DNA of 64,000 nucleotides from Aliagarivorans marinus DSM 23064 (GTDB lineage Bacteria > Pseudomonadota > Gammaproteobacteria > Enterobacterales > Celerinatantimonadaceae): the NCBI RefSeq assembly GCF_000429485.1, contig NZ_AUBY01000014.1, forward strand, positions 40,351 to 104,350, given 5' to 3'. Of this stretch, positions 35,301 to 44,105 are shown one piece after another; the stretch's first letter is position 1, and each line of letters starts with the position of its first letter. The position numbers were made by a program, and so were the translations under genes. The notes beneath the pieces are model-generated. The model was not told the origin of the DNA. It did no database searches and saw only the letters and a program-made list of their open reading frames with translations.

Positions 35301-35435
35301 GTGATCTGTGCCGGGCTGTCGATTGGCACTCTGTTTACCCTGTTTGTGTTGCCAGTGGTGTATAGCTATCTGGGCTCCAAGCACAAGCCCTTGCCCGAGG
35401 TGGACTACCTCGATGCTTTAACGCCGAAAGCCTGA
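32364..35435 (+). CDS. RND-family efflux pump, inner-membrane subunit
   Basis: A 1023-residue transporter of the resistance-nodulation-division HAE-1 group, full length. It starts MMRFTDVFIRRPVMAFAFSALLL (TM1), has two large periplasmic loops, and the proton-relay Asp pair in TM4 (AIGLVVDDAIVVVENV, about residues 395-410). TM10-TM12 include LAIIFLVLAAQFESLRDPLVIM and LITLVGLIAKHGILMCEVA, with the final AAARFDIGLVICAGLSIGTLFTLFVLPVVYSY. It should export drugs, dyes, detergents or an endogenous amphiphile by proton antiport. Coupled with the upstream adaptor gene. Confidence 0.9.
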   Translation: MMRFTDVFIRRPVMAFAFSALLLIIGVQALLKLQIREYPELTNTVITVDTAYFGAPANVIQGFITQPLQQAIAEADHLDYILSSSAMGRSSVSAHMKIGADPDAALSEIMAKVNSVRARLPAEALDPNISRSTGSSTSILYISLRSDRLTRPEVADFARRVIQPQMVTVTGVAKANVYGPEMAMRIWLDPVKLANYGLTAAEVVDALRQNNYRAAPGQAESRFMVYDVEVDTDLKTQAQFEQLIISRSDAGLVRLRDVAEMELAAARETVIAKASGDDSITIAIDPTPTANPINVAKGVKQLLPGIADNLPEGMTLEPLYDATEYIEASIKEVLMTIAEAAVIVVVVIFLFMGNLRAVIIPVIAIPLSLIGVCLAMQLLGFSLNLLTLLAMVLAIGLVVDDAIVVVENVDRHIRQGMTPFEAAIVGTREIAMPVIAMTITLAAVYAPIAMVEGMTGVLFSEFALTLAGAVFVSGFVALTLSPMMCSKLLKKSEQPKGFEEAVHRFLDKLDAGYDYLLGGALKLRGVILSFGFIVLAMLLPLNMLIPSELAPTEEKGAVMLIANGPAGANLDYMDQHTTEIGRRSLEVQDIARAFTLAGIPSSTQGLGFLSSVPWEEQSTNQAEQIENLTAAISDIAGVSASIFPLPALPGSDGFPMQFVLQSQADYRSMVQLADQLMQRAWQSGLFVFVDSDTKFESPRLNIRVNRDKAGAYGVRMADIATTLSTLMGDGYVNHINYDGRAYEVIPQVQRSYRLSPESIGQYYVKAVDGKLVPLENLVDWHLDAQPAALLQMNQINAITINAVIMPGRSLGDAIAYMEQQAAELLPVGYSFDFKGEARQFKQEGAALYTTFVLALAIIFLVLAAQFESLRDPLVIMFTVPLAICGALLMMAWGFSSMNIYTQIGLITLVGLIAKHGILMCEVAKERQMNQGEDRLTAIRHAARVRLRAVLMTTISMVAGLVPLLMASGPGAAARFDIGLVICAGLSIGTLFTLFVLPVVYSYLGSKHKPLPEVDYLDALTPKA

Positions 35436-35448
35436 TCCTGATGGCTTG

Positions 35449-35473
35449 GCCTAGGGGCGGTTTTCCCCTAGGC
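35449..35473. other. Perfect hairpin after the RND operon
   Basis: Nine-base stem GCCTAGGGG/CCCCTAGGC with a CGGTTTT loop, 13 bases after the pump stop codon. The T residues are in the loop, not after the stem, so it is more likely an RNA-end hairpin than a standard terminator. Confidence 0.5.
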
Positions 35474-35507
35474 TATAGCCATGATTTCCCCACAACAAGG
35501 AACTGCC

Positions 35508-35900
35508 ATGAGTGCGGCCCTTAGCGCAGAGCGCATCCAGCAAATTCTCGAGTTCGATAATGACCAACGCCTTCGCTACCTGGTTAAGCAGGTGGTTGAG
35601 CACCAAGAGGTGTGGATCCTCTGCGATGAACACGGCTCGGTGATGCTAAACAGCGAAGACGAGGACTGTGTACCGGTCTGGCCAAACCGTGAGTTTGCCG
35701 AGTCTTGGTGCGATGAAGAGTGGCAGGACTGCCATCCCAAGGCGATCCCGCTGAAACAGTGGATGAGCCGCTGGATCCCGGGCCTGGAAGAAGACCAACT
35801 GGCGGTGGCGGTATTCCCCAGCGATCAGGAAGACGGCGTGGTGCTCTACCCTGAAGAGCTGGAGTACGAGCTACGCCAACAACAGAAGAAGATGCGCTAA
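35508..35900 (+). CDS. DUF2750 family protein
   Basis: A 130-residue acidic cytoplasmic protein with the features of the DUF2750 family: an N-terminal helix ending RLRYLVKQVVEHQEVWIL, a CDEHGSVMLNSEDEDCVPVWPNREFAESW segment, and a C-terminal LAVAVFPSDQEDGVVLYPEELEYEL. The family function is unknown. I chose the ATG at 35508, with AAGGA before it, over one nine codons upstream. It lies 3 bases before arfB, so the two are probably cotranscribed. Confidence 0.8.
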   Translation: MSAALSAERIQQILEFDNDQRLRYLVKQVVEHQEVWILCDEHGSVMLNSEDEDCVPVWPNREFAESWCDEEWQDCHPKAIPLKQWMSRWIPGLEEDQLAVAVFPSDQEDGVVLYPEELEYELRQQQKKMR

Positions 35901-35903
35901 ACC

Positions 35904-36314
35904 GTGTTAAAGATCTCCAATACCGTAGAGCTGGCGGACGATGAAATCGAGCTGCAAGCAATCCGTGCCCAAGGTGCAGGTGGTCAGAACGTCAATAAGG
36001 TGAGCTCGGCGATCCATCTGCGTTTTGATGTGGCGGCCTCCTCCTTGCCGGAATTCTACAAGGAGCGACTGCTGGCATTGAAAGACAAGCGGATGACCAA
36101 GGATGGGGTATTGGTGATCAAGGCGCAGCAATTTCGCACCCAAGAGATGAATCGGGAAGATGCCCTTAACCGACTGCGCGAGCTAATCCAATCGGTGGCG
36201 GTGGTGCAGAAAACCCGCAGGGCGACCCGTCCAACCCGCGCCTCCCAGAAGCGGCGCTTAGAGGGCAAAACCAAGCGCAGCCAAGTGAAAGCGCTGCGCG
36301 GTAAGGTTTACTAG
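35904..36314 (+). CDS. arfB: Alternative ribosome-rescue factor ArfB (YaeJ)
   Basis: A 136-residue peptidyl-tRNA hydrolase of the class I release-factor superfamily. The catalytic GGQ is at residues 26-28 in [13 protein letters not shown], and the C terminus is a strongly basic tail ([23 protein letters not shown]) that in ArfB enters the empty mRNA channel. It frees ribosomes stalled on mRNAs without a stop codon. It lacks the codon-recognition domain of RF1/RF2, as expected. The start is GTG at 35904, 3 bases after the DUF2750 stop codon, which suggests coupled translation. Confidence 0.92.
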   Translation: MLKISNTVELADDEIELQAIRAQGAGGQNVNKVSSAIHLRFDVAASSLPEFYKERLLALKDKRMTKDGVLVIKAQQFRTQEMNREDALNRLRELIQSVAVVQKTRRATRPTRASQKRRLEGKTKRSQVKALRGKVY

Positions 36315-36330
36315 CCACTGGGGCGCGGGG

Positions 36331-37968
36331 CTACTCGGTCTGAAAGTTTTTCAGCTTGGAGTTAAACTCGTCTGCCAGCATGTGTAGTTGTGAGCTCAGC
36401 TGGCTCGACTCTTCCACCTGCTCGGCATTTTGATTGGCCACCTCGGCGATCCGCTCCACCAAGTTGGCAATCTCTCCGGCAACGGTAGTTTGCTCCTTGG
36501 CGGCCGAGGCGATCTGCAGGTTCATATCATTGATGCTGCCAATGGCCGTGACGATCTCGCCCAACAGCCCTTCGGCGGTGGAGACATGATCGACCACTTC
36601 GTCGGTGCGCTGCTGGCTTTGCTCCATTGCGCCCACTGCGTTGTTAGCGCCCTCTTGGATCTTCTCGAGGATGTTCTGGATCTCGGTGGTGCTCTGTTGG
36701 GTTTTTTGCGCCAAAGTGCGCACCTCGTCGGCCACCACCGCAAAACCGCGGCCTTGATCGCCAGCACGGGCTGCTTCAATGGCGGCGTTCAGCGCCAGCA
36801 GGTTGGTTTGCTCGGCAATCCCGCGGATCACATCCAATACCGCGCCCACATTGCTGGTATCGCCCGCCAGCTTTTTCACCACCTCACCAGCGCTGGCGAT
36901 ATCTTCCACCTGCTGCTGAATACTCTTGGTCACTTCCTGCATGGCAGCAGAGCCTTGGGCGGCGGTTTGGTCGGTATCGTTGGTGGTCTCGGCAGTGGTG
37001 GCGGCGTTTTGCGAGACTTCATCGGCCGAGTGCGACATCTGCTGAATGGCGGTGGCGACCAAGTCGCTACTCTCGCGTTGCTGGTGGGTGCCGGTGGCGA
37101 TATCTTCCGACATGCCTTTCAGGCTCGAGGAGGCATCATCCAGTTGCACGCCAGAGTTACGCAGGTCGCTGACCGTGGCTTGCAGGAATTGCTGCAGGGT
37201 TTGGGTGGCCTTGGCGAGGCGACCTAGCTCGTCGTCGCGCTTGGACTCCACCTGGATGTTGAGTCGCCCCTTGGCCAAGGTGCTGACATGGTCGATCAGC
37301 ACGTTGAGTGGGCTGATAAACTGGCGATCCATTAATAGCGGGCAGCCAATCAACATGATCAGCGCCACTATCGCGATTACCCAATAGGTGAGGGTGACAG
37401 CGGATTCTGCGCGGTTAATCACTGTTGTGACTCGTTCGGTGCTGAGGGCACTGAGCTCTTCACTCAGCTGGTCCATCGCCTTGGACGGAGCTCGGTCGAT
37501 GCCCTTGACTGCCGCATCGCCGCGCTCGAAGTTAAAGTTGGCGTTCTCGTACTCTTGCTTGCCTTGGGCATAGGCCTTGCCCATGGTGCGATGATCGTTG
37601 AGAAACTGTTTGGCAATCTGGGCTTGTTGGCTAAAACCGGCGGCGCTGAGGCCTGCCTCGAGTTCGCTAACCAACTGTTGCACCTTCTCTTGCTGGTCCT
37701 GGAAGCGCTGCCAGTACTTGCGGTTTTGCTCTGGGTCGTGGCCGCGAAGCAAGACATTCTTCCACTCCTGAACTTGCCGTTTAAACTCGATATTGGCACG
37801 CAGCGCCAGCTGGTTGAGGGCAACCTCTTCCTCGCTGACCTCTTCAAAACGGGCGCTGGCAACATCCAGTTGCACGGCACTGTAGAGCGCGACGCCAGTC
37901 AGCGAGAGCAGAGCCAGAAAGAGCAGTAGTAAGACTTTGAAACGTAGGCTGGTAGTGTTTTTTAACAT
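36331..37968 (-). CDS. Methyl-accepting chemotaxis protein
   Basis: A 545-residue transmembrane chemoreceptor. TM1 is about residues 8-28, a helical periplasmic sensor of the four-helix-bundle type follows (29-187), TM2 is about 188-210 and HAMP about 211-265. The cytoplasmic signalling domain has the conserved tip [38 protein letters not shown] (about 385-425). No NWETF-type CheR/CheB tether is present at the C terminus. The ligand cannot be told. No chemotaxis kinase or flagellar genes are near, so it is an orphan receptor. Many reading frames on the opposite strand are shadows of its repetitive coding pattern. Confidence 0.92.
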   Translation of the reverse strand: MLKNTTSLRFKVLLLLFLALLSLTGVALYSAVQLDVASARFEEVSEEEVALNQLALRANIEFKRQVQEWKNVLLRGHDPEQNRKYWQRFQDQQEKVQQLVSELEAGLSAAGFSQQAQIAKQFLNDHRTMGKAYAQGKQEYENANFNFERGDAAVKGIDRAPSKAMDQLSEELSALSTERVTTVINRAESAVTLTYWVIAIVALIMLIGCPLLMDRQFISPLNVLIDHVSTLAKGRLNIQVESKRDDELGRLAKATQTLQQFLQATVSDLRNSGVQLDDASSSLKGMSEDIATGTHQQRESSDLVATAIQQMSHSADEVSQNAATTAETTNDTDQTAAQGSAAMQEVTKSIQQQVEDIASAGEVVKKLAGDTSNVGAVLDVIRGIAEQTNLLALNAAIEAARAGDQGRGFAVVADEVRTLAQKTQQSTTEIQNILEKIQEGANNAVGAMEQSQQRTDEVVDHVSTAEGLLGEIVTAIGSINDMNLQIASAAKEQTTVAGEIANLVERIAEVANQNAEQVEESSQLSSQLHMLADEFNSKLKNFQTE

Positions 37969-38048
37969 AACAAGGCTTCTTTCGGTTATGCAGTTGATTA
38001 ACCATAGAAGCCTTATTGCATGACGGCCAGTGAAGGGGGGCCTGTGAC

Positions 38049-38837
38049 TCAGTTTTGCTGGGCTTTTTGTGCCAACTTACTCAACACTTTGGACACGGCG
38101 GCAAAGGCAAAGCTGGCGGTCACATGGGTGACGGCGCCAAAGCCGGAACTGCAGTCCATGCGCATGCTACCGCCGGCATCGGGCTTGGCCATGCAGGTTT
38201 CGCCCTCGTTGTCGGGGTAGATAAGCTGCTCGGTGGAGTAAACACAGTCGATGCCGAACTTTCGCTTGGGGTTTTTCGAGAAGTTATAGAAGCGGCGCAG
38301 CTCGTTGCGTACCTTGGCGGCCAGCGGGTCTTGGATGGTCTTGGCTAGGTCGCTGATCTGGATCTGAGTGGGGTCGATCTGTCCGCCTGCGCCGCCGACC
38401 GTCACCAACTTGATCTTGTTGCGTTTACAGTGGGCAATCAGCGCTGCCTTGGCCTTCACACTGTCGATGGCATCGATCACGTAGTCGAAGCGCGCGTCCA
38501 AGTATTCGGTCATGTTATCGCGGGTAACGAAGTCTTCAATCTCGAAGCACTCGCATTCTGGGTTGATCTGGGCGATTCGCTCGCGCATCACCTCGGTCTT
38601 ACTTTCGCCCACGGTGTCGGTGAGGGCATGGATCTGACGGTTGGTGTTGGTGGTGCAGATATCGTCTAAATCAATCAGGGTGATCTTACCGATGCCGCTG
38701 CGTGCCAGTGCCTCGGCCGCCCACGAGCCCACGCCACCAATCCCCACTACACAAACGTGGGCCTGGCCAAAAGCTGCCAATGCTTTATTGCCGTACAAGC
38801 GGCCAATGCCACCGAAGCGCTGCTGATAAGAACTCAT
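38049..38837 (-). CDS. tcdA: tRNA threonylcarbamoyladenosine dehydratase TcdA
   Basis: A 262-residue E1-like (ThiF/MoeB superfamily) enzyme that cyclises t6A to ct6A at position 37 of tRNAs that read ANN codons. The Rossmann ATP site is [31 protein letters not shown] (about 29-58), followed by [28 protein letters not shown] and [20 protein letters not shown] are further family landmarks. I chose the ATG that begins [16 protein letters not shown], as in other TcdA proteins; the frame runs 35 codons further upstream from a GTG but that part is atypical. Single-gene unit. Confidence 0.92.
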   Translation of the reverse strand: MSSYQQRFGGIGRLYGNKALAAFGQAHVCVVGIGGVGSWAAEALARSGIGKITLIDLDDICTTNTNRQIHALTDTVGESKTEVMRERIAQINPECECFEIEDFVTRDNMTEYLDARFDYVIDAIDSVKAKAALIAHCKRNKIKLVTVGGAGGQIDPTQIQISDLAKTIQDPLAAKVRNELRRFYNFSKNPKRKFGIDCVYSTEQLIYPDNEGETCMAKPDAGGSMRMDCSSGFGAVTHVTASFAFAAVSKVLSKLAQKAQQN

Positions 38838-39190
38838 ACTGCCACCGAAGATAAAAAGGGCCGCGATTATAGCAAAGCTGCGCAGCTTTTGAACTGTTCC
38901 AGCAATCCCGGGTCTATTGAACGTGTTTACCAACTCTCTCACCCGGTCCCTGGATTCAGAGCGGTGTAATTTAGCGGCGATTGTTGGTATTTTATCCGCA
39001 ATGCTGTAACGCGCGTGAGTTATGACGCCATAGTCGGGTCTGTCTTAATTGAGCGCCCGTGTGTTGGTCGATGCCCGATTAAGCGAAATGGAGATAACCT
39101 CCGTTGTTAAGGTATCGACACGTTTTTCGCCACCCTGCTAGATGAAGGATCAACCTGTAGGCGCTGCAACGTTTCTGCGAGGAGACCCTT
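38838..39190. other. 353-base space between tcdA and the DUF4136 gene
   Basis: Divergent space that holds both promoters. The only feature I note is a GGAGATAACCTCC near-palindrome at about 39091-39103. No RNA gene or credible protein was seen. Confidence 0.4.
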
Positions 39191-39721
39191 ATGAAGATTT
39201 GGATTAGTGCTTTTATGGTGTTGTTGCTGGCCGGTTGTACCGTCAAACCAGCCACCGACTTCGACGCCACTCAAGATTTCAGTCAATACCGAAGTTTTGA
39301 CTTCTTGGCCTTCCCGGAAGGACAGCCGAAAGGGCTGGATGACCGCCGTTTGGAGAATGCGCTCGGCCAGCAGCTGCAACTCAAGGGCTTTGCTCGCGAA
39401 CAGCAAGACCCAGATCTGCTGGTAGCCTATCGCATCGATGAGGCCTTTATCTTGGAAGAACAGGGCGGGGCCAGCGTATCCTACGGTATTGGCTATGGTT
39501 CGCGCCGCAGTGGCGTGGGCATGGTGATGAGCAGTCCGGTGCGCTTGCAAGAGCGCCGCTACGGCAAACTGGTGGTAGAGCTTATCGACCCCGAAGCCGA
39601 GAGCGTGGTGTGGTCGTCAATCTCGCAAAGTCAGTTGCGCGAGACCATGAAGCCTGAGGCGCGCGAGCAGTTTATCCAGCGCCAACTGGAGTTGATGTTC
39701 GAAGCCTTCCCACCGCAATAA
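39191..39721 (+). CDS. DUF4136 lipoprotein
   Basis: A 176-residue lipoprotein with lipobox LLAGC (Cys at 15) and the DUF4136 pattern: FDATQDFSQYRSFDFL near the start, DDRRLENALGQQLQLKGFARE, a DPDLLVAYRI strand, a Gly-rich GIGYGSRRSGVGM loop, and the end YGKLVVELIDPEAESVVWSS with a final helix. Residue 2 after the Cys is Val, so outer-membrane sorting is likely. The role of this family is not known. AGGAGA precedes the ATG, and a terminator follows. Confidence 0.85.
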   Translation: MKIWISAFMVLLLAGCTVKPATDFDATQDFSQYRSFDFLAFPEGQPKGLDDRRLENALGQQLQLKGFAREQQDPDLLVAYRIDEAFILEEQGGASVSYGIGYGSRRSGVGMVMSSPVRLQERRYGKLVVELIDPEAESVVWSSISQSQLRETMKPEAREQFIQRQLELMFEAFPPQ

Positions 39722-39745
39722 GCGGGTTACTCGGGTATCGCTACA

Positions 39746-39771
39746 AAGCAGCGCTTAGGCGCTGCTTTTTT
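39746..39771 (+). terminator. Terminator of the DUF4136 gene
   Basis: Stem AGCAGCGC/GCGCTGCT with a TTAG loop, followed by six T residues, 25 bases after the stop codon. Confidence 0.9.
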
Positions 39772-39817
39772 ATGTCCTAAACCGTACAATAGCTAAAAAC
39801 CGTTTAGCGAGAGACCC

Positions 39818-40846
39818 ATGTCCCGGCCGGCTAACACCCCCTTGTTTTTCATCGAATTACTGCGCTGTATTGCGGCCATCGCTGTGGTTGGCATTCATGT
39901 GTTGGGCCCTTATCGCCATCAAGTCGGGCTAAGCGATTTCCACTATTGGGTCTTCCCGGTGGGGCTGAATGCCATCAGCCGCTGGGCCGTGCCGGTGTTT
40001 ATGTTGATCTCCGGGGCGTTGCTTCTCTCGGATGCTCGCCCGTTTAACTGCCGCCACTATCTGACACGCCGCCTTGGCAAGGTGGTGGTGCCCTTTGTGA
40101 CCTGGACGCTGATCTACGCCTTTGCCGCCAGCCTGCTGGGCGGACACTGGGATGTAAACGGCATGCTGAAACTTATCGAGCTGAGTCCTAATCAGCCGGT
40201 CTGGTATCACCTGTGGTTCTTCTACGATTTTATCCCGCTGTACTTTGTGATCCCGCTGCTAGCGCCGCTTTTAAACAAGATGGACGAGCAGCGAGTGAGA
40301 CTATTGCTGGCCGCTTGGCTGTGCCTGACGCTGATGCACTGGCTAAAGGTTGATACCCCGCTGCGGCAGAATCTGATTCTCTACTCCGGCTATCTGGTAG
40401 CGGGCTGGTATCTGTTTAACCACGACCAGAAGGATCAATTGAACCTGTGGAAGATGCTGCTGGGCTTTAGCTTGGGCAGTAATCTTCTGGTGACCCTGTG
40501 GCTGGATTGGCGGATGAGCGAATATCAGACGGTGATGATGAGCTACAAGACCCTGAATACTGCGCTGATCGCCTGTTCGCTGTTTGTCTTGGCCAAGTAC
40601 TACGCCGAGCAGATCCCGCAAGACTGGCGCAAGCCGATTCAGCTGATTTCCAAGTACTCTTTTGGCATCTATCTGTGTCACCCCTTGCTGCTGATCCCGG
40701 CGCGCGAGCTGGATTTGGGGATCTATCAGTGGTTTGCTCACCCGGTCTTGGCGCTGCTAGTGATGATCCCGCTGCTGCTGGCCATCGCGATGCTAGTTAG
40801 CGCTTTGCTCAGCCGCAGCCGCTTTACCGCTTGGATGGTGCCCTAG
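39818..40846 (+). CDS. Membrane acyltransferase 3 family protein
   Basis: A 342-residue integral membrane protein with about ten segments and the acyltransferase_3 (OafA/WecH/NolL) signature: ELLRCIAAIAVVGIHVLGPY near the N terminus, with the Arg and His used in acyl transfer, then WAVPVFMLISGALLL and WYHLWFFYDFIPLYFVIPLL. Such enzymes O-acetylate or O-succinylate surface polysaccharides or antigens. Length and the YHLWFF motif resemble WecH. No polysaccharide gene cluster is near, so the acceptor is unknown. Single-gene unit with GCGAGAGA before the ATG. Confidence 0.85.
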   Translation: MSRPANTPLFFIELLRCIAAIAVVGIHVLGPYRHQVGLSDFHYWVFPVGLNAISRWAVPVFMLISGALLLSDARPFNCRHYLTRRLGKVVVPFVTWTLIYAFAASLLGGHWDVNGMLKLIELSPNQPVWYHLWFFYDFIPLYFVIPLLAPLLNKMDEQRVRLLLAAWLCLTLMHWLKVDTPLRQNLILYSGYLVAGWYLFNHDQKDQLNLWKMLLGFSLGSNLLVTLWLDWRMSEYQTVMMSYKTLNTALIACSLFVLAKYYAEQIPQDWRKPIQLISKYSFGIYLCHPLLLIPARELDLGIYQWFAHPVLALLVMIPLLLAIAMLVSALLSRSRFTAWMVP

Positions 40847-40990
40847 CCTTTGTCACAGAGTTGAATAATCACCGGTGTAAGTTGTTGATCTAAATCAGCC
40901 TAGCTGCCGACTTGTTGGCTACAAACTTGTGTAAATCGCGCGCTTGCCTAGCTTTATAGGGAGACTTCGAGCCTTTAAGGAGGGTCTTCG

Positions 40991-43900
40991 ATGTTTAACC
41001 CTGCTCAGGTGTTCAGTAGTGATGCCTTGAATACCCCGCTGGCGAGCTGGTGGCAGGCGATCCCTGCCCTGCTCAGCGCCGATGAAAGTGACTATCTGGC
41101 CAAGCTCCAGCCTTTTGCACGCGCCAATCTCTCTGAAAAACCGCTGATAGACAGCGTCGCCCGCCATCTGGTGGAAGCGGTGCGTGCCGACAAGCATGCC
41201 TTGCACATCCTCGATCAGCTACTGCTGGAGTACAGCCTCGACACCGAGGAAGGGGTGTTGCTGATGTGTCTGGCGGAGTCCTTGCTGCGCATTCCCGACC
41301 GCGCCACCGCCGACGCCTTGATTCGCGATAAGCTGAGCAGCGCCAATTGGCAAAGCCACCTCAAACGCGACAAATCGATACTGGTGAACGCCTCTACCTG
41401 GGGCCTGATGCTCAGCGGCAAGATCATCGAGTTTGACCACAGCCTATCGGCGAATTCGCGGCTGCAACGGCTGCTGGCCTCCACCTCTGAGTCTTTGCTG
41501 CGGGGGGCGATCAATCAATCCATGAAGGTGATAGGCCGCCAGTTTGTGCTAGGGGAAACGCTGGACCAAGCCATTGCCAATGGCGCGGAGCTGCGCATGC
41601 AGGGCTACTGCTTCTCCTACGATATGCTTGGCGAAGCCGCCCTGACCATGGATGATGCCGAGCGCTACCTCAAGTCCTATTTTCGCGCCATTGAGCAGGT
41701 GGCCGACACCCAACAAGGCAGTGTATCGATCAAGTTATCGGCACTGTTTCCCCGCTATGAACAGGCCCAACGCGAGCGGGTGCTGGGGGAGATGTTTGAG
41801 CGCATCCTGCCGCTGTGCCAAAAGGCCAAGCTGTTGGAGGTGCCGCTGACCATCGATGCCGAAGAGGTGGACCGGCTGATGCTCTCCATGGAGCTGTTCG
41901 AAAAACTCTATCGCCATCCGTCGCTGCAAGGCTGGGGGCAGCTGGGCATGGTGGTGCAGAGCTACCATAAGGCGGCGCTGGCAGTATTAGCCTGGTTGGC
42001 TGGCTTGGCCCATCAACAGGGTGATAAGATCCCGGTGCGGCTGGTCAAAGGCGCCTACTGGGACGCCGAGTTAAAACTGGCCCAGCAGCGAGGCCAAGCC
42101 TGTTATCCGCTATTTACCCGCAAGGCGGGCACCGACAGCGCGTATCTGGCCTGTGCACGGCTGTTGTTATCGCCCCATATCAAGGGGCTACTCTATCCGC
42201 AGTTTGCCACCCACAATGCCCACACCATCGCGGCAATCAGCGCCATGGCGCAGCACGACCACTACGAGTACCAACGCCTACATGGCATGGGCGAAGCGCT
42301 CTATCGCGCCACCTCAGAGCTGATCGGCAAAACCGTGCGCATCTATGGCCCGGTCGGTAGCCATCGCGAACTATTGCCCTATCTGGTGCGGCGACTGTTG
42401 GAAAATGGCGCCAACAGCTCGTTTGTCCATCGCTTGTTCGACAAGCGCTGCCCGGTGGAGCAACTGATTGCTCACCCTTGTACCGTGCTAGAGGCAATGA
42501 GTCCGCTGGCCAACCCACATATTCCGCTACCGCCAGATATCTATCAGGACTATCGACAAAACTCCCAAGGCTGCAACCTAGATGACCCCGCCCAGCTAAC
42601 GGAGCTGCAACAAGCGATGGCGCCCTATCTACGTGATGACTGCCACTGGCAGGGCATATCACTGCTGGCGGGGGATGAGAGCGAGCATACCTATCTGGAG
42701 AACCGGCTGGCTGTGTTCAGCCCCTACCATGTGGAGAAACAGGTCGGCCAGCTTGGCTTTGCCGATAGTGGCCAAGTTGATGAGGCCCTGTTGCAGGCTG
42801 AGCGATGCCTGCCCGAGTGGCAACAGCTCGGCCTGAGCAAGCGGGTTGGCATATTAAACCGCTTTGCTGAGCTGCTCGAAGCCCACCGCCCTGAGCTGTT
42901 AGCGCTGTGCCAACGTGAGGCGGGTAAAACCCTGCAAGATAGCATTGATGAGCTGCGCGAGGCGGTGGATTTTCTGCATTACTACGGCAGCTGCGCAAAG
43001 CGCGAACTGATTGGTTACAGCTTTAGCGATCATCTCGGCCTACAGCAAGTGGCGCGCTATCAAGGCCGCGGGGTGTTCGTTTGCATCAGCCCGTGGAACT
43101 TCCCGCTGGCCATCTTTGTGGGCCAGATTGCGGCGGCCTTAGTGGCGGGTAATACAGTGATCGCAAAACCGGCTGAGAGCACCAGCCTTTTGGCTGTGCG
43201 CGCCGTAGAGCTTTGGTATCAAGCGGGCCTACCGCGCGCCGCGTTACAGCTGTTGCTGGGACCGGGTAGTGAGCTAGGGCCGCAGCTGTGCCGGGCAAGT
43301 TGTGTGGCTGGGGTGGCCTTTACCGGCTCTACCGCCACGGCCAAGCATCTACAACGCTATCTGGCTGAGCGAGAAGGGCCACCGCCGGTACTGATTGCCG
43401 AGACCGGTGGGATTAATGCGATGATCGTTGATAGCAGCGCGCTGCTTGAGCAGGTGGTGCGCGATGTGCTGCGCTCTGCCTTTGTCTCGGCCGGCCAGCG
43501 TTGTTCAGCTCTGCGGGTGGTGGCGGTGCAGCAAGAGGTGTTGGAGCCCTTCTGCTTGCTACTCAGTGGTGCGATGCAGGAGCTGAAGATGGCTAGCCCA
43601 CTGGAGTATCGTTGTGATATTGCGCCAGTGATTAGCCAAGGCGCTCAGCAAAAATTGCTGGACTACATCGACAGCTACCATAGCCAAGGCAAGGTGTTGG
43701 CGCAGAGCCCTTATTCTAAACAGGCGGAGCTGGGGCACTATGTGGCGGCAACCGCGCTATTGGTGGAGAGCTTCACCGAGGTCAGCGAGGAGCAGTTCGG
43801 TCCTATCTTGCACGTACTGCCTTATGAGCGAGAACGGCTAGGTGAGTTAGTGGCGCAGATTAACGATAGCGGCTACGGCCTGACCCTTGGGTTGCATAGC

Positions 43901-44104
43901 CGCAACATCAGCCACTATCTGGCGCTGGAACAACAGCTGCATGTGGGCAACTGTTATATCAACCGCGATCAGGTGGGTGCAGTGGTTGGGGTACAGCCTT
44001 TCGGTGGTCATGGCTTGTCGGGCACCGGCCCAAAGGCTGGCGGGCCGCTGTATCTCAAGCGATTCACCCACTGCGTGGTAAACCCACTGGATGAGGAGGG
44101 CTAG
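40991..44104 (+). CDS. putA: Bifunctional proline dehydrogenase / P5C dehydrogenase PutA
   Basis: A 1037-residue enzyme that oxidises proline to glutamate in two steps. The FAD-dependent proline dehydrogenase barrel is about residues 160-470 (MQGYCFSYDMLGEAALT, VRLVKGAYWDAELK, YQRLHGMGEALY). The NAD-dependent glutamate-semialdehyde dehydrogenase is about 560-1030, with Glu in IAETGG (about 804) and catalytic Cys in SAGQRCSALRV (about 838). There is no N-terminal ribbon-helix-helix, so it is not an autorepressor, and it stops at GPKAGGPLYLKRFTHCVVN, before the C-terminal domain of long PutAs. That domain is encoded by the next gene, which starts 2 bases after this stop codon. AAGGAGG precedes the start. 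Confidence 0.95.
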   Translation: MFNPAQVFSSDALNTPLASWWQAIPALLSADESDYLAKLQPFARANLSEKPLIDSVARHLVEAVRADKHALHILDQLLLEYSLDTEEGVLLMCLAESLLRIPDRATADALIRDKLSSANWQSHLKRDKSILVNASTWGLMLSGKIIEFDHSLSANSRLQRLLASTSESLLRGAINQSMKVIGRQFVLGETLDQAIANGAELRMQGYCFSYDMLGEAALTMDDAERYLKSYFRAIEQVADTQQGSVSIKLSALFPRYEQAQRERVLGEMFERILPLCQKAKLLEVPLTIDAEEVDRLMLSMELFEKLYRHPSLQGWGQLGMVVQSYHKAALAVLAWLAGLAHQQGDKIPVRLVKGAYWDAELKLAQQRGQACYPLFTRKAGTDSAYLACARLLLSPHIKGLLYPQFATHNAHTIAAISAMAQHDHYEYQRLHGMGEALYRATSELIGKTVRIYGPVGSHRELLPYLVRRLLENGANSSFVHRLFDKRCPVEQLIAHPCTVLEAMSPLANPHIPLPPDIYQDYRQNSQGCNLDDPAQLTELQQAMAPYLRDDCHWQGISLLAGDESEHTYLENRLAVFSPYHVEKQVGQLGFADSGQVDEALLQAERCLPEWQQLGLSKRVGILNRFAELLEAHRPELLALCQREAGKTLQDSIDELREAVDFLHYYGSCAKRELIGYSFSDHLGLQQVARYQGRGVFVCISPWNFPLAIFVGQIAAALVAGNTVIAKPAESTSLLAVRAVELWYQAGLPRAALQLLLGPGSELGPQLCRASCVAGVAFTGSTATAKHLQRYLAEREGPPPVLIAETGGINAMIVDSSALLEQVVRDVLRSAFVSAGQRCSALRVVAVQQEVLEPFCLLLSGAMQELKMASPLEYRCDIAPVISQGAQQKLLDYIDSYHSQGKVLAQSPYSKQAELGHYVAATALLVESFTEVSEEQFGPILHVLPYERERLGELVAQINDSGYGLTLGLHSRNISHYLALEQQLHVGNCYINRDQVGAVVGVQPFGGHGLSGTGPKAGGPLYLKRFTHCVVNPLDEEG

Positions 44105-44105
44105 C

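Noticed and set aside
36430..37227. A 265-codon frame antisense to the chemoreceptor gene
   Set aside because: Gly/Leu/His-rich shadow of the regular heptad coding sequence of the chemoreceptor.
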